From Gibbula magus (lineage: Eukaryota > Mollusca > Gastropoda > Trochida > Trochidae), in the NCBI GenBank assembly GCA_936450465.1, contig OW388300.1:21949232-22013231 (forward strand): a stretch of 64,000 nt of DNA, written 5' to 3'. Of this stretch, positions 12,219 to 23,714 are shown one piece after another. The translations under genes and the position numbers were made by a program. Each line of letters starts with the position of its first letter. Position 1 is the stretch's first letter. The notes beneath the pieces were generated by a model. That model had not been told where the DNA came from. It was given only the letters and a program-made list of their open reading frames with translations, and did not search any database.

Positions 12219-12991
12219 ACTGTTGTAAAAACGTCACATTTTAACAAATATAACATGCAAAAAAGGTGTAAGAGTGCCCTTAACGAGACATCTTTTAATC
12301 GATAACTGTCAGTGAGAGATCGTATTCTATCAGTGGAATAAAACTTCTATCAGTCTGCAGTATGAATAATGTTATTTAGAGTGATTGAATTAATAACATT
12401 AATTTATATTTACCCAAAAAGTTCCGCATTTCTTCGTCACGAAACACTGGTCTGAAGGTAAATATTTATTCTATATCGTAACATTTACATTTGAGACGGG
12501 ATCTTTAGTGCAGCCGCTCATTATGAAAATGACCCGCTTCGAATGTTATACAATAATAACATCACCTCATTTAAGATATCCTTCAAATCTTGCCAAATAC
12601 CATGTTTATCATCTATTGAGGTAGAAACGTTATATTATGTTCTAGTATACATTATATAGTAAATATACACTTTCTCACTCAGTGAGATATACATATTTGT
12701 CACGAAAACCTTGTATCTTTTAACATCAGTTCCTTTTAACGTTGTTAATACAAAACTGGACGATACTGTGTTTCCTATCATTGGAACTTGTCCTAGATTC
12801 TGATACTGATGAATCTATGTTTCAGGAGTTAACTCAGTAGATACAAACTACATTACATCCCACTTTTGTTTCATGGAAAATATGTAAGCTTTGATTGTGG
12901 AGCCTAGCGAGCAATGGCATCTCTTACTGCACATATAAACTTACTTTAAACCAACGCAATCTTTTATATAAAATCATTTAATCACAAGCAT

Positions 12992-12997
12992 TTTATT
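12992..12997 (-). terminator. polyadenylation signal AATAAA of gene 4
   Basis: AATAAA on the minus strand, about 116 bases beyond the gene 4 stop codon. Position and sequence fit a poly(A) signal. Confidence 0.5.
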
Positions 12998-13112
12998 CAC
13001 AGTGTGGTCGGTGCAAAAAAATAATAAGAAAAACGAAAAGAACAATAACGAACAATTGGATTAGAGAAATGATATTGGAATTCACTTATTTACACGACTG
13101 TCCTGGGGCTAT

Positions 13113-15269
13113 TTAGAACATATCTAAAAGTGCAAAGGTGAAGAATGAATCATATAGACTCTGGTAAGGGTTCCCATATTGCAGTGGATAAAAGCCTTGA
13201 TATTGTTGTTGATAGTATGGGTAGTACTGATTGTACTGATTGTACTGATTCTGTAGTTGCGATCGGTAAAGTTGATCCATAATCGATTGCATTAACAGGG
13301 CCTGTTGATTTATTGTACTTCCAGTATTCTGATTATCAACTCGACTGGAAGCAGGTGGTGGCGTTGTTGGATTATTTGCTGTTGTTGCAATTGTAGTTGT
13401 TGAAGTGGTTGTCGTTGTTACTCCGTTAACTTGCGGGGTTGTTGTTGCTATCATATACGCTGCAGGAGTTGTTGTTTCATCTGAGGTAACTGCAGGAGTG
13501 GTCGTTGCCTCTCCAGTTGCTGAGGTTGTAGTTGTTGGAGATGTTGTTTCTCCAACGTCAGCTGTTGGAGTTTCTGTTTCATCAGGGGTAGCTGCAGGAG
13601 TTGTTGTTTGCCCACCATTTGCTGAAGTTGTTGTAATCCCATCATTAGCTGCAGGCGTTGTTGTTTCTCCGCCATTAGATGCAGGCGTTGTTGTTTCTCC
13701 GCCGTTCACTTGAGGAGTGGTTGTTTCTCCGCCGGTCACTGCAGGAGTTGTTGTTTCCCCGCCATCAACTGCAGGAGTTGTTGTTTCCCCGCCGCCAGCT
13801 GCAGGAGTTGTTGTTTCTCTCTCATCTGTTGCAGGAGTTGTTGTTTCTCCACCGTTCACTGCAGGGGTTGTTGTTTCCCCGCCATCAGCTGCAGGAGTTG
13901 TTGTTTCCCCGCCATCATCTGCAGGGGTTGTTGTTTCCCCGCCACCAGCTGCAGGAGTTGTTGTTTCTCCCCCATCAGCTGCAGGAGTTGTTGTTTCTCC
14001 GCCGTCAGCTGCAGGGGTTGTTGTTTCCCCGCCATCAGCTGCAGGGGTTGTTGTTTCCCCGCCAACAGCTGCAGGAGTTGTTGTTTCCCCGCCACCAGCT
14101 GCAGGAGTTGTTGTTTCCCCGCCATCAGCTGCAGGAGTTGTTGTTTCTCCGCCGTCAGCTGCAGGGGTTGTTGTTTCCCCGCCAACAGCTGCAGGAGTTG
14201 TTGTTTCTCCGCCACCAGCTGCAGGAGTTGTTGTTTCCCCGCCATCAGCTGCAGGAGTTGTTGTTTCCCCGCCACCAGCTGCAGGAGTTGTTGTTTCTCC
14301 CCTATCAGCTGCCGGGGTTGTTGTTTCTCCGCCGTCATCTGCAGGGGTTGTTGTTTCCCCGCCATCATCTGCTTGAGTCGCTGGTGTTAAACCAATTAGA
14401 TCACCAACCTCGGATTCCGTCACCGCTTCAGCTACGCGTCCTGGAAAATATATTTGAGAAGTGAATGTCAGTTTGTGTCTGAAAATTAACAATGCAATGC
14501 GTTATTCAAACTCGTGTGAACAACGAGCGTGCGAGCGTTCACGTTTGCGCTGGAATAACGCTTTGATATCGTTCATTCATTCAACACACAAACTGATATT
14601 CAGTTATTATAATTTCACATATTATGACAAAAACACATTTTGCATCTTAGTAATCCTATAGATAAAGTACTGTTATAGCGGAGTATTACAAGGTCAATAC
14701 CCGTGAATCAGTAACATTCTTTGTTATATTGTTACACATGATTTATCCAATCAAAACTATGTTTGTCCTTCCGTTGTCAGAAATACGATTGTGAAAATAC
14801 TTAGTCAGGAAATCTCACTATCTCTATCATAAATGGCAAAGTTTAATAAGCCTGTGGTTAAATACATGGCCTTTAGATAGTGAACACATGTACTATCATT
14901 ACGTTTGGGATGACGAAGTCATGGTGGTCTACTTTATAAGGTGTAGGTATAGTCAGTGCTGGCGGTTGGTGCCTGGCTCTGAGGGTATGAGTTGGAATTT
15001 CGCTAAGGAACTCGTCCCGAACAAAACACGAATTTGAACTATCATAGGATATCAAACAAAGTAAACGTTTTCTTTAATAAAATCTCCTATCTATATGTGA
15101 ATATCAATGAATATGAACTATAAACTAATTACAATACAGTAAGCAATATACCAGTCCCATTTATCGTGTAACTACCCCGTCACGTTAAAGCAATAATATT
15201 AACCTTACCATAAAGCGAAAGTAACAGGAAAACTGTTCCGAAAAAGACAGCTTGGCGTTTGGGAATCAT
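13113..15269 (-). CDS. gene 4: secreted mucin-like protein with 25 tandem decapeptides (462 aa)
   Basis: The CDS joins 15209-15269 (61 nt) to 13113-14440 (1328 nt). The donor is G|GTAAGG and the acceptor is atatattttccag. The junction is phase 1 and the total is 1389 nt. The signal peptide begins MIPKRQAVFF, with likely cleavage after AEA at residues 24-26. Residues 44-293 are 25 near-perfect repeats of the type AADGGETTTP, followed by degenerate Thr-rich sequence. This is a mucin-like, probably O-glycosylated, acidic stalk. The tail has QSIMDQLY (405-412), a Gln/Tyr/Asn-rich stretch, and the ending FFTFALLDMF. The octapeptide and tail resemble gene 8 most closely. The 30-bp unit lacks stops in most frames, so long overlapping frames on both strands are artefacts. 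Function unrecognised; a matrix, mucus or adhesive role is plausible. Confidence 0.85.
13600..14375 (-). repeat. 30-bp coding minisatellite within gene 4
   Basis: About 25 copies of a 30-bp unit (plus strand begins gcaggagttgttgtttc), encoding the Thr/Pro decapeptide. Variation is mostly in the codons for the D/G/V positions and at synonymous sites. Copy number is likely to vary between individuals and may be mis-assembled. Confidence 0.85.
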
Positions 15270-15876
15270 TTTGATATCTGAAAGACAAAAAAAATTAAAT
15301 TAATTTATTTAAGTGAATTGGAGCCCATATAGAATAGTTACGTTTGATTTGCAGATGTAGTTTAAAGAGTTCTTTTAAAACGAAATTTTCGTAAATGAAA
15401 CGGCTAAGAATAAACATATTCTCATATTGAAAACTACGCCACATTGAAAAGTATAAAGGTATATGAACTATGTGACAATATGTTTGTATTTTTTTACGTT
15501 TGGTCAATATCATCCAATAATATAACAGCATTGCTCTAATATAATCTTTATAAGTAAAACACAGTTTGAAATGCATCAATATTTACATATTTATTTTTAA
15601 AATTATATTATAAATAGATAAATATTTTTAAAAAAAACTTAAGACTCGTCGTTTTTTTTATCACAAAAACACACTAGTCATTTGTTCTAAAACTATTGTT
15701 TTGAAAAACCTTGAGCATTTAATGATTAAACTTGACAAACAATAATATTAATCATTAAGAATATTAATCATGCTTAAGACAACATATGAAAATCAATTAT
15801 TTCCTTAAAAATGTAAGGCTAAAGTTTAGACCATTGGATGATGAATTACGTTGTAATTAAGAGAAGGCCCACCTAC

Positions 15877-15940
15877 CTGATTCCCTGTCCGTGAGGTCCT
15901 CTCTAGGAGCATAACCCCATGTAACGAAGGCCTATATAGC
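15877..15940 (-). promoter_or_regulatory. TATA box and noncoding first exon of gene 4
   Basis: On the minus strand CTATATAG (15932-15939) is followed about 30 bases later by a likely start site near 15905, then a short noncoding exon ending at 15877 before the donor GTAGGTGG. The coding signal exon begins after an acceptor (ctttcag) whose exon edge is 15277. The same arrangement is seen at genes 7 and 8. Confidence 0.55.
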
Positions 15941-16874
15941 TCTTTCAGGTCATACATTAAATACCACCTACTGCAATAATCCCAGGTGCAAAGGGTCACT
16001 GTGGAAGTGCGCATTTTTTAAAGTAGGCAATTCGGTAAAATGATGTAAAGAACGCAAAAGGCCTAAACGATTTATGGGTTGGAGACGGCTCGGTATATCA
16101 CACTGTCAGTGCTCTCGCAATAAAGTATCTTTTTTCAAACCAACATTACACGTTTAAGATGATAAACGTTATAAGATAAGAGTATTCCATTATTTTTTCA
16201 CGAAAACCTTAAATATTGAATTCAATTTACATTAACATATGTGTTCTTCCGCGTATATATATATCATTTCAAGAACATGTACTCCCGATAACATGCTAAG
16301 AATCCTCCTAATTCCCAAGACGATGTGAGTACAGAGTTGTGCTTTGCAGTTGGTTTATTACTGTAGACATACGGATTTTTTAACACTTAATAAGCTACCC
16401 GCAACATTAATACAACTTTATGACTATAGGAGTTATGTATAGGTTTAATTTATATTTTCTATCACGAAACCGGTTAACCAATATCAGAAGCGTGGGCCAT
16501 CACGCAGACTCTGTGTTTCCCTTAGGCATATTTAGCAGGGCGCAGCGCCCTATCCTTTTGAACATGCACCCTGCCCTTTATCTGTCGTGCCCTGCCCTTT
16601 TTCTTACCTCCCTGCCTTCTCCGTAGCCCAGACTTCATCACTATTTTTACTAACTTACAAGTACATAATAAATTATTTATAAAGTTGTCATTATTTGTTT
16701 ACATTATATTTATTTCCATGACATATGTGAAATGCTCAACATTTTCTTCTTTGAAATACAAAATTAAAGAAATGAATATAAACATAACAATAAAATGTCT
16801 GATGTAACCATATTTGAACAGGATACACCTGCTGGCCATAAGTTTAGCTAGAGACAAGAACAATAGGGGGATTA

Positions 16875-16965
16875 CTGGCCTTGTGCCTGCAGGCACAGGG
16901 CGCAATAATCTCATTATAATTGTGCATGCAGGCATAGGGCGCAATGATTTCATTATAAGTGTGCA
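16875..16965. repeat. two-copy tandem repeat of about 44 bp
   Basis: Two adjacent copies of a unit containing gcaggca(c/t)agggcgcaat and then cattataa, with a few substitutions. No function evident. Confidence 0.6.
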
Positions 16966-16989
16966 TTTAAAGTGAATCGTGGTCATGTG

Positions 16990-17280
16990 CATAGCTCAGT
17001 CGACCACATCAGTGTAGTTCAGCAACAATGGGCGCAGTTCACTCGATGGGTGGGTCACCCGCTTCATTGCTGGATAGAACTGAGGTTGTCAAGGGTTGAT
17101 TCCCTGCCCCACACTGATGCATGAGTTGAAAGAAATTTGGTCTCATCCTTGGTAACTTTATTCAAAATGTGCATTTGTTCACCCATAGCAAATGGGTACC
17201 TGCTAACGATTGTGATGAGAAGACCTTCTCCTATGGGAGGGGGCGGAGCATGTCTTACCACCATGTCTGTGACTATCACT
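16990..17280 (+). repeat. possible degraded tRNA-derived SINE
   Basis: Starts with a decayed tRNA-like stretch: an A-box-like region near 17035 and 'agggttgattccc' near 17090, resembling a Pol III B box. A body with 'gggtacctgctaac' follows, a type of sequence seen downstream of tRNA heads in some invertebrate SINEs. Only one copy is present, so this is tentative. Confidence 0.3.
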
Positions 17281-18119
17281 ATCCTCTAAATGTCTTGGAC
17301 GTTAACGCGTTGTTGGACGCTTCACATACCTGACTCAATTAACTCCAAGCGTTTTCCTTAGTAGATATTTTAATAACAACAGTTTATATGAGTACGAATT
17401 CACCTGATGAAAAGCCCCGGGGGTGAAGACATGTGGATGAAACAGGATAATCAACACCTGTCAATGAATGGGATGAGGTCGGATCAATCTTATAAAAGCA
17501 TTGTAAACCAACATTTTGAAATAATATTTGTCTTCATATCATTTTCTTCTTTCATTTTTCAAAATAAATATCATTTATTACTAAAGCTATGTTGATATTC
17601 TATTGCCGACATGAGTTAAATATTACTGATCTCTCTCTCTCTATGTATATATACGTTTCTGCCAATACACTCCAACAGATAGTCAGCTATAACAAAGCTA
17701 AATAAATAAGACAATATGCATATTTCGGAAATGGATGCTTATCTGACATTCCTGAATACCTTAAATATGTCATACTAATTTACAAGATATGTTTATCCTT
17801 TGAAACGCATACCAACAACGCCCCAAAACAGAAGTATAACATAAACACAATTATACGGTTAGGTGGCTTTCTTAGAGGAGATTCATATTTGAAAAATCCC
17901 TTTCATGTGTTCTTAAAGGAAAATAATAAGATTGACTAGTCACTTTATCTTTTGAGGGTTCATGCTCGCATTCGTCATCTTAATAGTATTAACAACCACA
18001 GAGATTAAATATTCAACAACTGTATTTTCAAGTGAATAAACATTTTACGAATTCATTTACGAATGTTATTTTTTAACATTACTTTATTGAAAACACTAAC
18101 GAGCAAATGAAAGGTCATC

Positions 18120-18500
18120 AACAGAGTAAAAAACGAAATACTGCTGCTGGAAAAGTTGATTTTAAATGACTTTGATAGACTTGTGTTAATAAGTCCTCAC
18201 AATGTCATACATCAGAATATGGTTCAGTTATTTTAATGTCAGATTAAATCACTTGAGGTGCTGAAATCGCATTTTTAAAATGGATTCTGGCCAGAATGTT
18301 TGGCTTTTAAGTTAAATTTTCTAACAAATAGAATTGTTATTAATAAATGTAAATTATGTAGTCGACATAAATAACCTTATTGGATGTAAAATTGTTGAGG
18401 CATTATTACTGCACTGAAATATCATTTATATATATTTGTTTATTTTGTATGGTGATGTTTCTTCTGCGAGTGTAGTTATTACTTCTACTTCATTGTATCG
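18120..18500. repeat. dispersed repeat, copy B
   Basis: Matches in order and orientation with 10330-10760 (e.g. 'aaatactgctgctgg', 'ggtgatgtttctt'), about 7.8 kb away. Diverged; no coding content. Confidence 0.45.
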
Positions 18501-18943
18501 GCTGCTTTCTTTTATAATACATCACACTTATAACCATCGGATACTGTAAACGTATGACCCCTAAATCATCTTCGTCTATCCCACCCTTGGTCAACAGATC
18601 ACCTCCTACATGTATGTCAACAATTGGACATTTCACCAGGAAAACACGATGGATGTAAGGCATGTGATTTAAATATTATCTAAGACAAAAAAAATAATCA
18701 ACTGACTCGACGTGAGATGACGAAAACAGATTGATTGGTGAACGGTCGGTAAATCTTTGATTGGTTGAAAAATATGTGAGCTTCAATTTCGATAAGAAGA
18801 GGCAGTCTTTGGCGTTGGGTCAAAGCTAGTTAAGTCGCTCAAATCATTGGATAGGTCTTGGCGGACATCGATGACATGTAAGCTTTTTTAATACACATTT
18901 TCTAAAAATGATACAGGGACTATTTATCAACATGTACAGAAAT

Positions 18944-20298
18944 ATACTAATGGAAACGAATAAGGGAACGCTTAATTACTGTTAACTTATGTCTGGCATG
19001 TTCCGTTTGTTTGAGGCTGCGTGGGGCCATTATAAACTGAAAATGTTGATGTTTACTTTCACTGAAAAGGTACCATGCAGGTGACAATTGATTTCCATGA
19101 ACTTCATGCATGGCAACGTCCATTTCACCTTCAAGAAATCAACGAATGTCAGTGTACCTTTACTTTCAGAATCATGCCTAGAGCATACCTTTCTGATAAT
19201 GAGAAGTGGCAGGCTATCGGCAGCATCAACAACGGTCAATCAATATGACAGACAGCCAGACGATTTAACAAGTCTAAAAGTGTGATTTCGCGACTGTGGA
19301 ACCGGTACCGTCAGACAGGGAACGTAAACCCGGTCGTGGTCCAAAACGTAAGACAACGCCCCGAAACGACCGCCAGCTGGTGCTGCTGTCCTTACGTAAC
19401 CGATTTAAACCAGCATCGGAAATAAACTCTGAGTTCAGAGCAGTAACGAGAATTTGTGACCGTACTGTCAGAAACAGACTTAAAGCAACAGGCTTAAAGT
19501 CACGTCGTCCTGTTGTTGGGGTAAGGCTGACTGCGGAACACAGACGTCTCAGAAGAGCATGGGCTACACAACATCGAGTTAGACAACTTCGATATTGGCG
19601 CAATACCATGTTCAGTGATGAGTCACGATTCAATTTGGACTTCGCAGATGGTCGGATCCGCGTTTGGCAACGCCTTCGTGAACGTCACCATCAGTGTACC
19701 ATCAAACAACACGATTCCTACGGGGGCGGATCTGTGATGGTATGGGGCGGCATAACCTATGACCATAGGACCAACCTTGTTCGACTTGATAGAAGGGTGA
19801 CTGGTGTCCGTTACCGAGACGAAGTGTTGCAACCTGTAGTTCTTCTTTTCCGCCGTAGAGTGGGTGTAAACTTTGAGTTTCAACATGACGATGCTCGACC
19901 CCACACCGCTTACGTCAGCATGAATTTTCTCACGCAAAACAACACCAGAGTGTTGCCATGGCCGTCCAAGAGCCCAGACATTAATCCCATTGAACACCTC
20001 TGGGACGTTCTTGGACGTCGGGTGAGGGATCGTGATGTTTACCCCAGACACCTGACACCATGTTCCAGGCTCTCCAAGAAGTGTGGCGCGCAGTTCCTCG
20101 GGCTGTCATCCGGAAGTTGATCCAAAGTGTTCCACGACGGTGTGAAGAAGTAATCAGGAAACAGGGAGGACACACCAGATACTAACATTTCATCTGTGGT
20201 GTACATACTCAATGAAATATACTTGATCAAAAACCCATGACAATAGAACAAATTTCACCATCAATACATGCGTTCCTTTATTCATTTCCATCAGTATA
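18944..20298 (+). mobile_element. Tc1-like DNA transposon with terminal inverted repeats
   Basis: The left end reads atactaatggaaacgaata and the right end is its near reverse complement (tattcatttccatcagtat). About 27 bases per end match with four or so differences, and TA lies at the edges. The roughly 1.35 kb length is normal for Tc1/mariner. The interior holds one transposase gene broken by mutations. It interrupts none of the cluster genes. Confidence 0.8.
19174..20185 (+). pseudogene. Tc1-like DD34E transposase, broken
   Basis: The longest frame (19296-20120) holds the catalytic core: D in FSDES (residue 108 of that frame), D in QHDDARPHT (198), and E in SPDINPIEHLW (233). Thirty-four residues separate the last two, the Tc1 signature, with SVMVWGGIT between the two aspartates. 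The N-terminal helix-turn-helix part begins at the ATG at 19174 in another frame, contains an in-frame TGA (SI*QTARRFN), and shifts frame near 19325. A second frameshift near 20045 moves the C-terminal part into a third frame, ending at 20185. With one stop and two frameshifts this copy cannot make a full transposase, although the catalytic triad survives. Confidence 0.85.
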
Positions 20299-20529
20299 TT
20301 AAGGCCTAAGTGACCGAGGCTTATATTGTCGTATTGGTGTAAGTTATTATTATCACAAGGTAAATATTATGTACAAACTTATGTTCAACTTACAAAATTC
20401 TCGGTTAAAAGGCTGAATTCTCGTTGATAACGGAAATCAATCTATATTAGAAAGTACAGGTTATAGCTACATTTGGCAGATGCAAGAGTTTCAAAGTACC
20501 AACTGATTGATAAATAATGTTTAAACTGT

Positions 20530-21020
20530 ACTTGTTGATCAATTTCAGGAAAAAATGGAGAGAAAGTATATTACAATCATCCAAAGGCTATTATTATAAC
20601 TATAATTATAGACTATTTACTGCAGCTTCCATTGAATTTACGTATTTATATCACACAACTTAGAACATGTAATCTCAGACTCCCCATCAATACTGGTAGA
20701 TGGTATGTACATTGTGTAAGTGTAAGATTGGGGATGAATTTCATTTTATGTTAAAGTGTAGTTTATCAAATAAATTAAGAAATAAATATCTTCCTGCTTA
20801 TTACTGTAAACATGTATCCATTGAAATATATAGTTAACTTATGTCCAATACATTCAAACCTATACTTGTTAAGATTGCTTTGTATATCAAACATAGCTTT
20901 CGTATGCTCCATGACTATGTGTTTTGTTATGTTCATGTATCTTTGTTTATTCTATGTCATTGTGTATGAGTTATGAGAATAAAATTGACTTTACTTGACT
21001 TGACTTGGCTTGGCTTCTTC
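20530..21020 (+). pseudogene. 3' remnant of a LINE-type retrotransposon
   Basis: Interrupted plus-strand translation gives a Cys-rich segment followed by IGDEFHFMLKC and NKLRNKYLP. This resembles the C-terminal zinc-knuckle-like region of many non-LTR element ORF2 proteins (pattern C-x2-C...E-x-H-F-x3-C). It ends with aataaaattgactttacttg and a repeated ttgacttggc tail, typical of a LINE 3' end. Only the extreme 3' part is present and stops interrupt it. Confidence 0.55.
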
Positions 21021-21682
21021 TATCCAAACCCGTCCTTGATATACGGATACGTCGAGTCTTGTTATGGAATCATTAACCAATGAAACACATTGTGGGTAAC
21101 TTCGAGTTCGTTTTTGAACATTCAAATATCGTGACAGACTAAAGTGGATTTCAAGTCGCCATTTCATTGGTACGCAGATCCAATCGGTGGAGCAGTCTCA
21201 TTTAATTGCATACATGGTGGGTGGCCTATAGCAATACAGATTACCTTATGCAATTGCCATGATTGCAGGGTCGAGGAGCCTTGGCACATTCAGTTGTTGA
21301 TGGCTTGCAGGAAACGTTTCACATTATTACTTCCTAGATTATATACAGCTCATTCTGCCAATGGTGGGTATGTTTTTTCTTCATAAATACAAACGGTTAT
21401 TAAACGTAAAGGATACAAAGGACAAAAGCATACTGAACGTATAAGGCCCCGGGGAGTCGTCTTCACGTTGAGAGAATGGTGAGTTGATGGTCGCAAAGCA
21501 TGAAATTAATGAAGCGCTCATAAAAGGACACGACTTTGTCACGACGTATTAGCGGGTTGCACAGAGGTCTCAGTTCCCCACTCACGTGTGATGTGTATAT
21601 CAACGGATTCACATTGACGAATTCCGAATAGAGTAACTAGAATATCATTTCATGTTAATAATAATAAGATATTATATACATG

Positions 21683-21797
<115 letters not shown>

Positions 21798-22598
21798 TAT
21801 AAAATATTCAGCCGATAGCCAAAAACAATATGCTACTCAAAAGACTGTCACTAAAACATCATCTGTTACAATTTTCCACAAGTGTTAGGGACACTGACAA
21901 ATTAATTTGTATTCGTATAATATATACATGTATATAGTCAAAGAGACGTAACTCTGTATATTCTATATCCATAGAAGAGTCTCTAAAATATATTCGTCAC
22001 ACCAGTGCGTCATCCAAGTTATTTGGCAATCATTCATTATACTTCATGTCTGACAGTGTTATATCATATACTTTGTAATTATATATACAATCCGGACGTC
22101 AGTAGATGGTTGCAAACATTCATTAAATAAATTTGCTTCAAATTATTAATGGCATATTTGACTTTCACATATTTCTAAACAGGTATTTTAATGTTAACTA
22201 TGTTCACTCGTGATACATGTTTAAGCGATATAGCTAATGTATAGACAATGTTTTATTAATCAATACATGTATAATATACATTGTGTTGCCGCTATTGTGT
22301 TAATGTAACCGTGTGTAAATATCTCATTTTAATCTATTATATTTACTTCTTTTTACTATTTTAATATCATTCATACTAAATAAGTTCAATAACTTATTTA
22401 GCAGTTTTACCATAAACTTAACATTTCATAAAAATACCCCTTTATTTACTTTATCCTATGTCCTGTGTTTCTACTAACACTTGCACCGGTTGTTCAAGCT
22501 AGTTCTCCTTCCCAACGGAGCTCATTCTCAATAAAAACACAACACTTTTAGAACATTGGAACGGCCGCTCGGCGACACATGGCGAGATTCAAAGAAAG

Positions 22599-23714
22599 TC
22601 ATAGGCCAAGAGAAAGTGAAACATTTAAGCGGTTTCGAAGGTCATCTTTGATGTATCCATCTTTGGCATTTTCACTCCTCCATCTGCCATGCCTCTTAAA
22701 CATTCTATCGGGGACACCATTATTGGCTGCAGCCGAAGCCCCTCCACTTCGTAGACTATGCAAACCATACATCTTGATGTTTGAAACAAACGGTTCGAAC
22801 GCCTCTATAAAAATCTCTCTCAAGCGAGTGTAAGATAATGGCTGGTCAACCTTTCTTAGTCTATAACCCGAAGATGTCTTCGTTAAACTCCTGAAAATAA
22901 ATTCACCAGACAAAGGAGCAATTTCCGCAGCTGCCAGGTACTTCTCCAAGCACACGACTGGACACAACTTGGAATGAGTCCTACTAATCACCAGCCATGC
23001 GCCGTCCCTATAAACATCCGTCTTGGATTGCTCAATGAAAATCATCATGTGAGTGTCATAAAATACAATATCTTGTCTCGTAATATGGAGAAGTTCAGAC
23101 GATCTGAGGAAGCCTGAATATGCTATAAGACACATGCATATGACTCTTATAGTACTAAGAGAAGGTGAAGCAAAAACTGAATCATACAATTTCTCCAACA
23201 AATCAATAGTTATTGGTTCTTTCTTAGAAACACACCGAGCTAACTTTCTTTTAGCTGCCTCTAAAACATTCTTTACCAGACTATTCTCCGTAGGACTAGA
23301 TAGACCTACTACAACGTGAGCATAACGAATGCTGTAAAACGCAGTTTGCACCGGGGCAAACGACTCGCTTTTCTGAATTACAGATACAAGATATATCGCA
23401 CAATGCAAAGGAGACATAGGCAATTTAGTAGACTTATTAAAAGACTCAGCCCACCGTTTCCATGCTGCAATACCATAACGGTACTTCCGCGCAGTAGAAT
23501 CTGCTCGACAATGAGACAACAGCTCTGGCAAATCATCAGCTAATCTCCTCACATCACCTGGCAACACCTCCAACTCATCACCATAGGCACTTGACAATAA
23601 ATCTGTAAACAGAAACATGAAATCAGATAATGCTGAAGTCAACAAACAGAGCCAACATATTGAAATCCAAATCGTGCTCTCCAAAAAGGCCCCCTTTAAT
23701 CCTAGACGCAACAT
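22599..23714 (-). CDS. tyrosine recombinase of the DIRS-like element (371 aa)
   Basis: An uninterrupted frame with the tyrosine-recombinase catalytic set in order: Arg in SGFLRSSELL (about residue 210), H-x-x-R in HSLRSGGAS (319/322), His in HGRW (342) and the nucleophile Tyr in GYIKD (354). In DIRS-type elements this enzyme integrates a circular DNA intermediate without making target duplications. The N-terminal half (about 60-180) looks like a helical core-binding domain. The frame overlaps the end of the RT/RNase H frame by about 90 bases, so translation may begin inside or rely on a fused product; the first 30 residues may not be genuine. No disabling mutation is seen. Confidence 0.85.
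   Translation of the reverse strand: MLRLGLKGAFLESTIWISICWLCLLTSALSDFMFLFTDLLSSAYGDELEVLPGDVRRLADDLPELLSHCRADSTARKYRYGIAAWKRWAESFNKSTKLPMSPLHCAIYLVSVIQKSESFAPVQTAFYSIRYAHVVVGLSSPTENSLVKNVLEAAKRKLARCVSKKEPITIDLLEKLYDSVFASPSLSTIRVICMCLIAYSGFLRSSELLHITRQDIVFYDTHMMIFIEQSKTDVYRDGAWLVISRTHSKLCPVVCLEKYLAAAEIAPLSGEFIFRSLTKTSSGYRLRKVDQPLSYTRLREIFIEAFEPFVSNIKMYGLHSLRSGGASAAANNGVPDRMFKRHGRWRSENAKDGYIKDDLRNRLNVSLSLGL

Larger units (their letters stand above)
11300..13112. other. stretch between gene 3 start and gene 4 stop
   Basis: Holds two inverted-repeat relics (11821-11990 and 11991-12218) and the presumed 3' UTR of gene 4. A TATA-like word on the minus strand (about 11332-11340) lies 40 bases before the gene 3 ATG and could be its promoter, but support is weak. 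Confidence 0.35.
15945..18943. other. repeat-rich intergenic stretch before the Tc1-like element
   Basis: No gene is supported. It contains a 'gccctgccct' block (16540-16625), a two-copy 44-bp tandem (16875-16965), a possible SINE relic (16990-17280), a short (CT)n run at 17627-17643 and a dispersed repeat (18120-18500). Confidence 0.45.

Noticed and set aside
13405..14464. Several long plus-strand open frames (up to 261 codons) and minus-strand alternative frames over the gene 4 repeat
   Set aside because: They are other-frame readings of the 30-bp repeat; only the minus frame has a signal exon, splice sites and a nonrepetitive tail.
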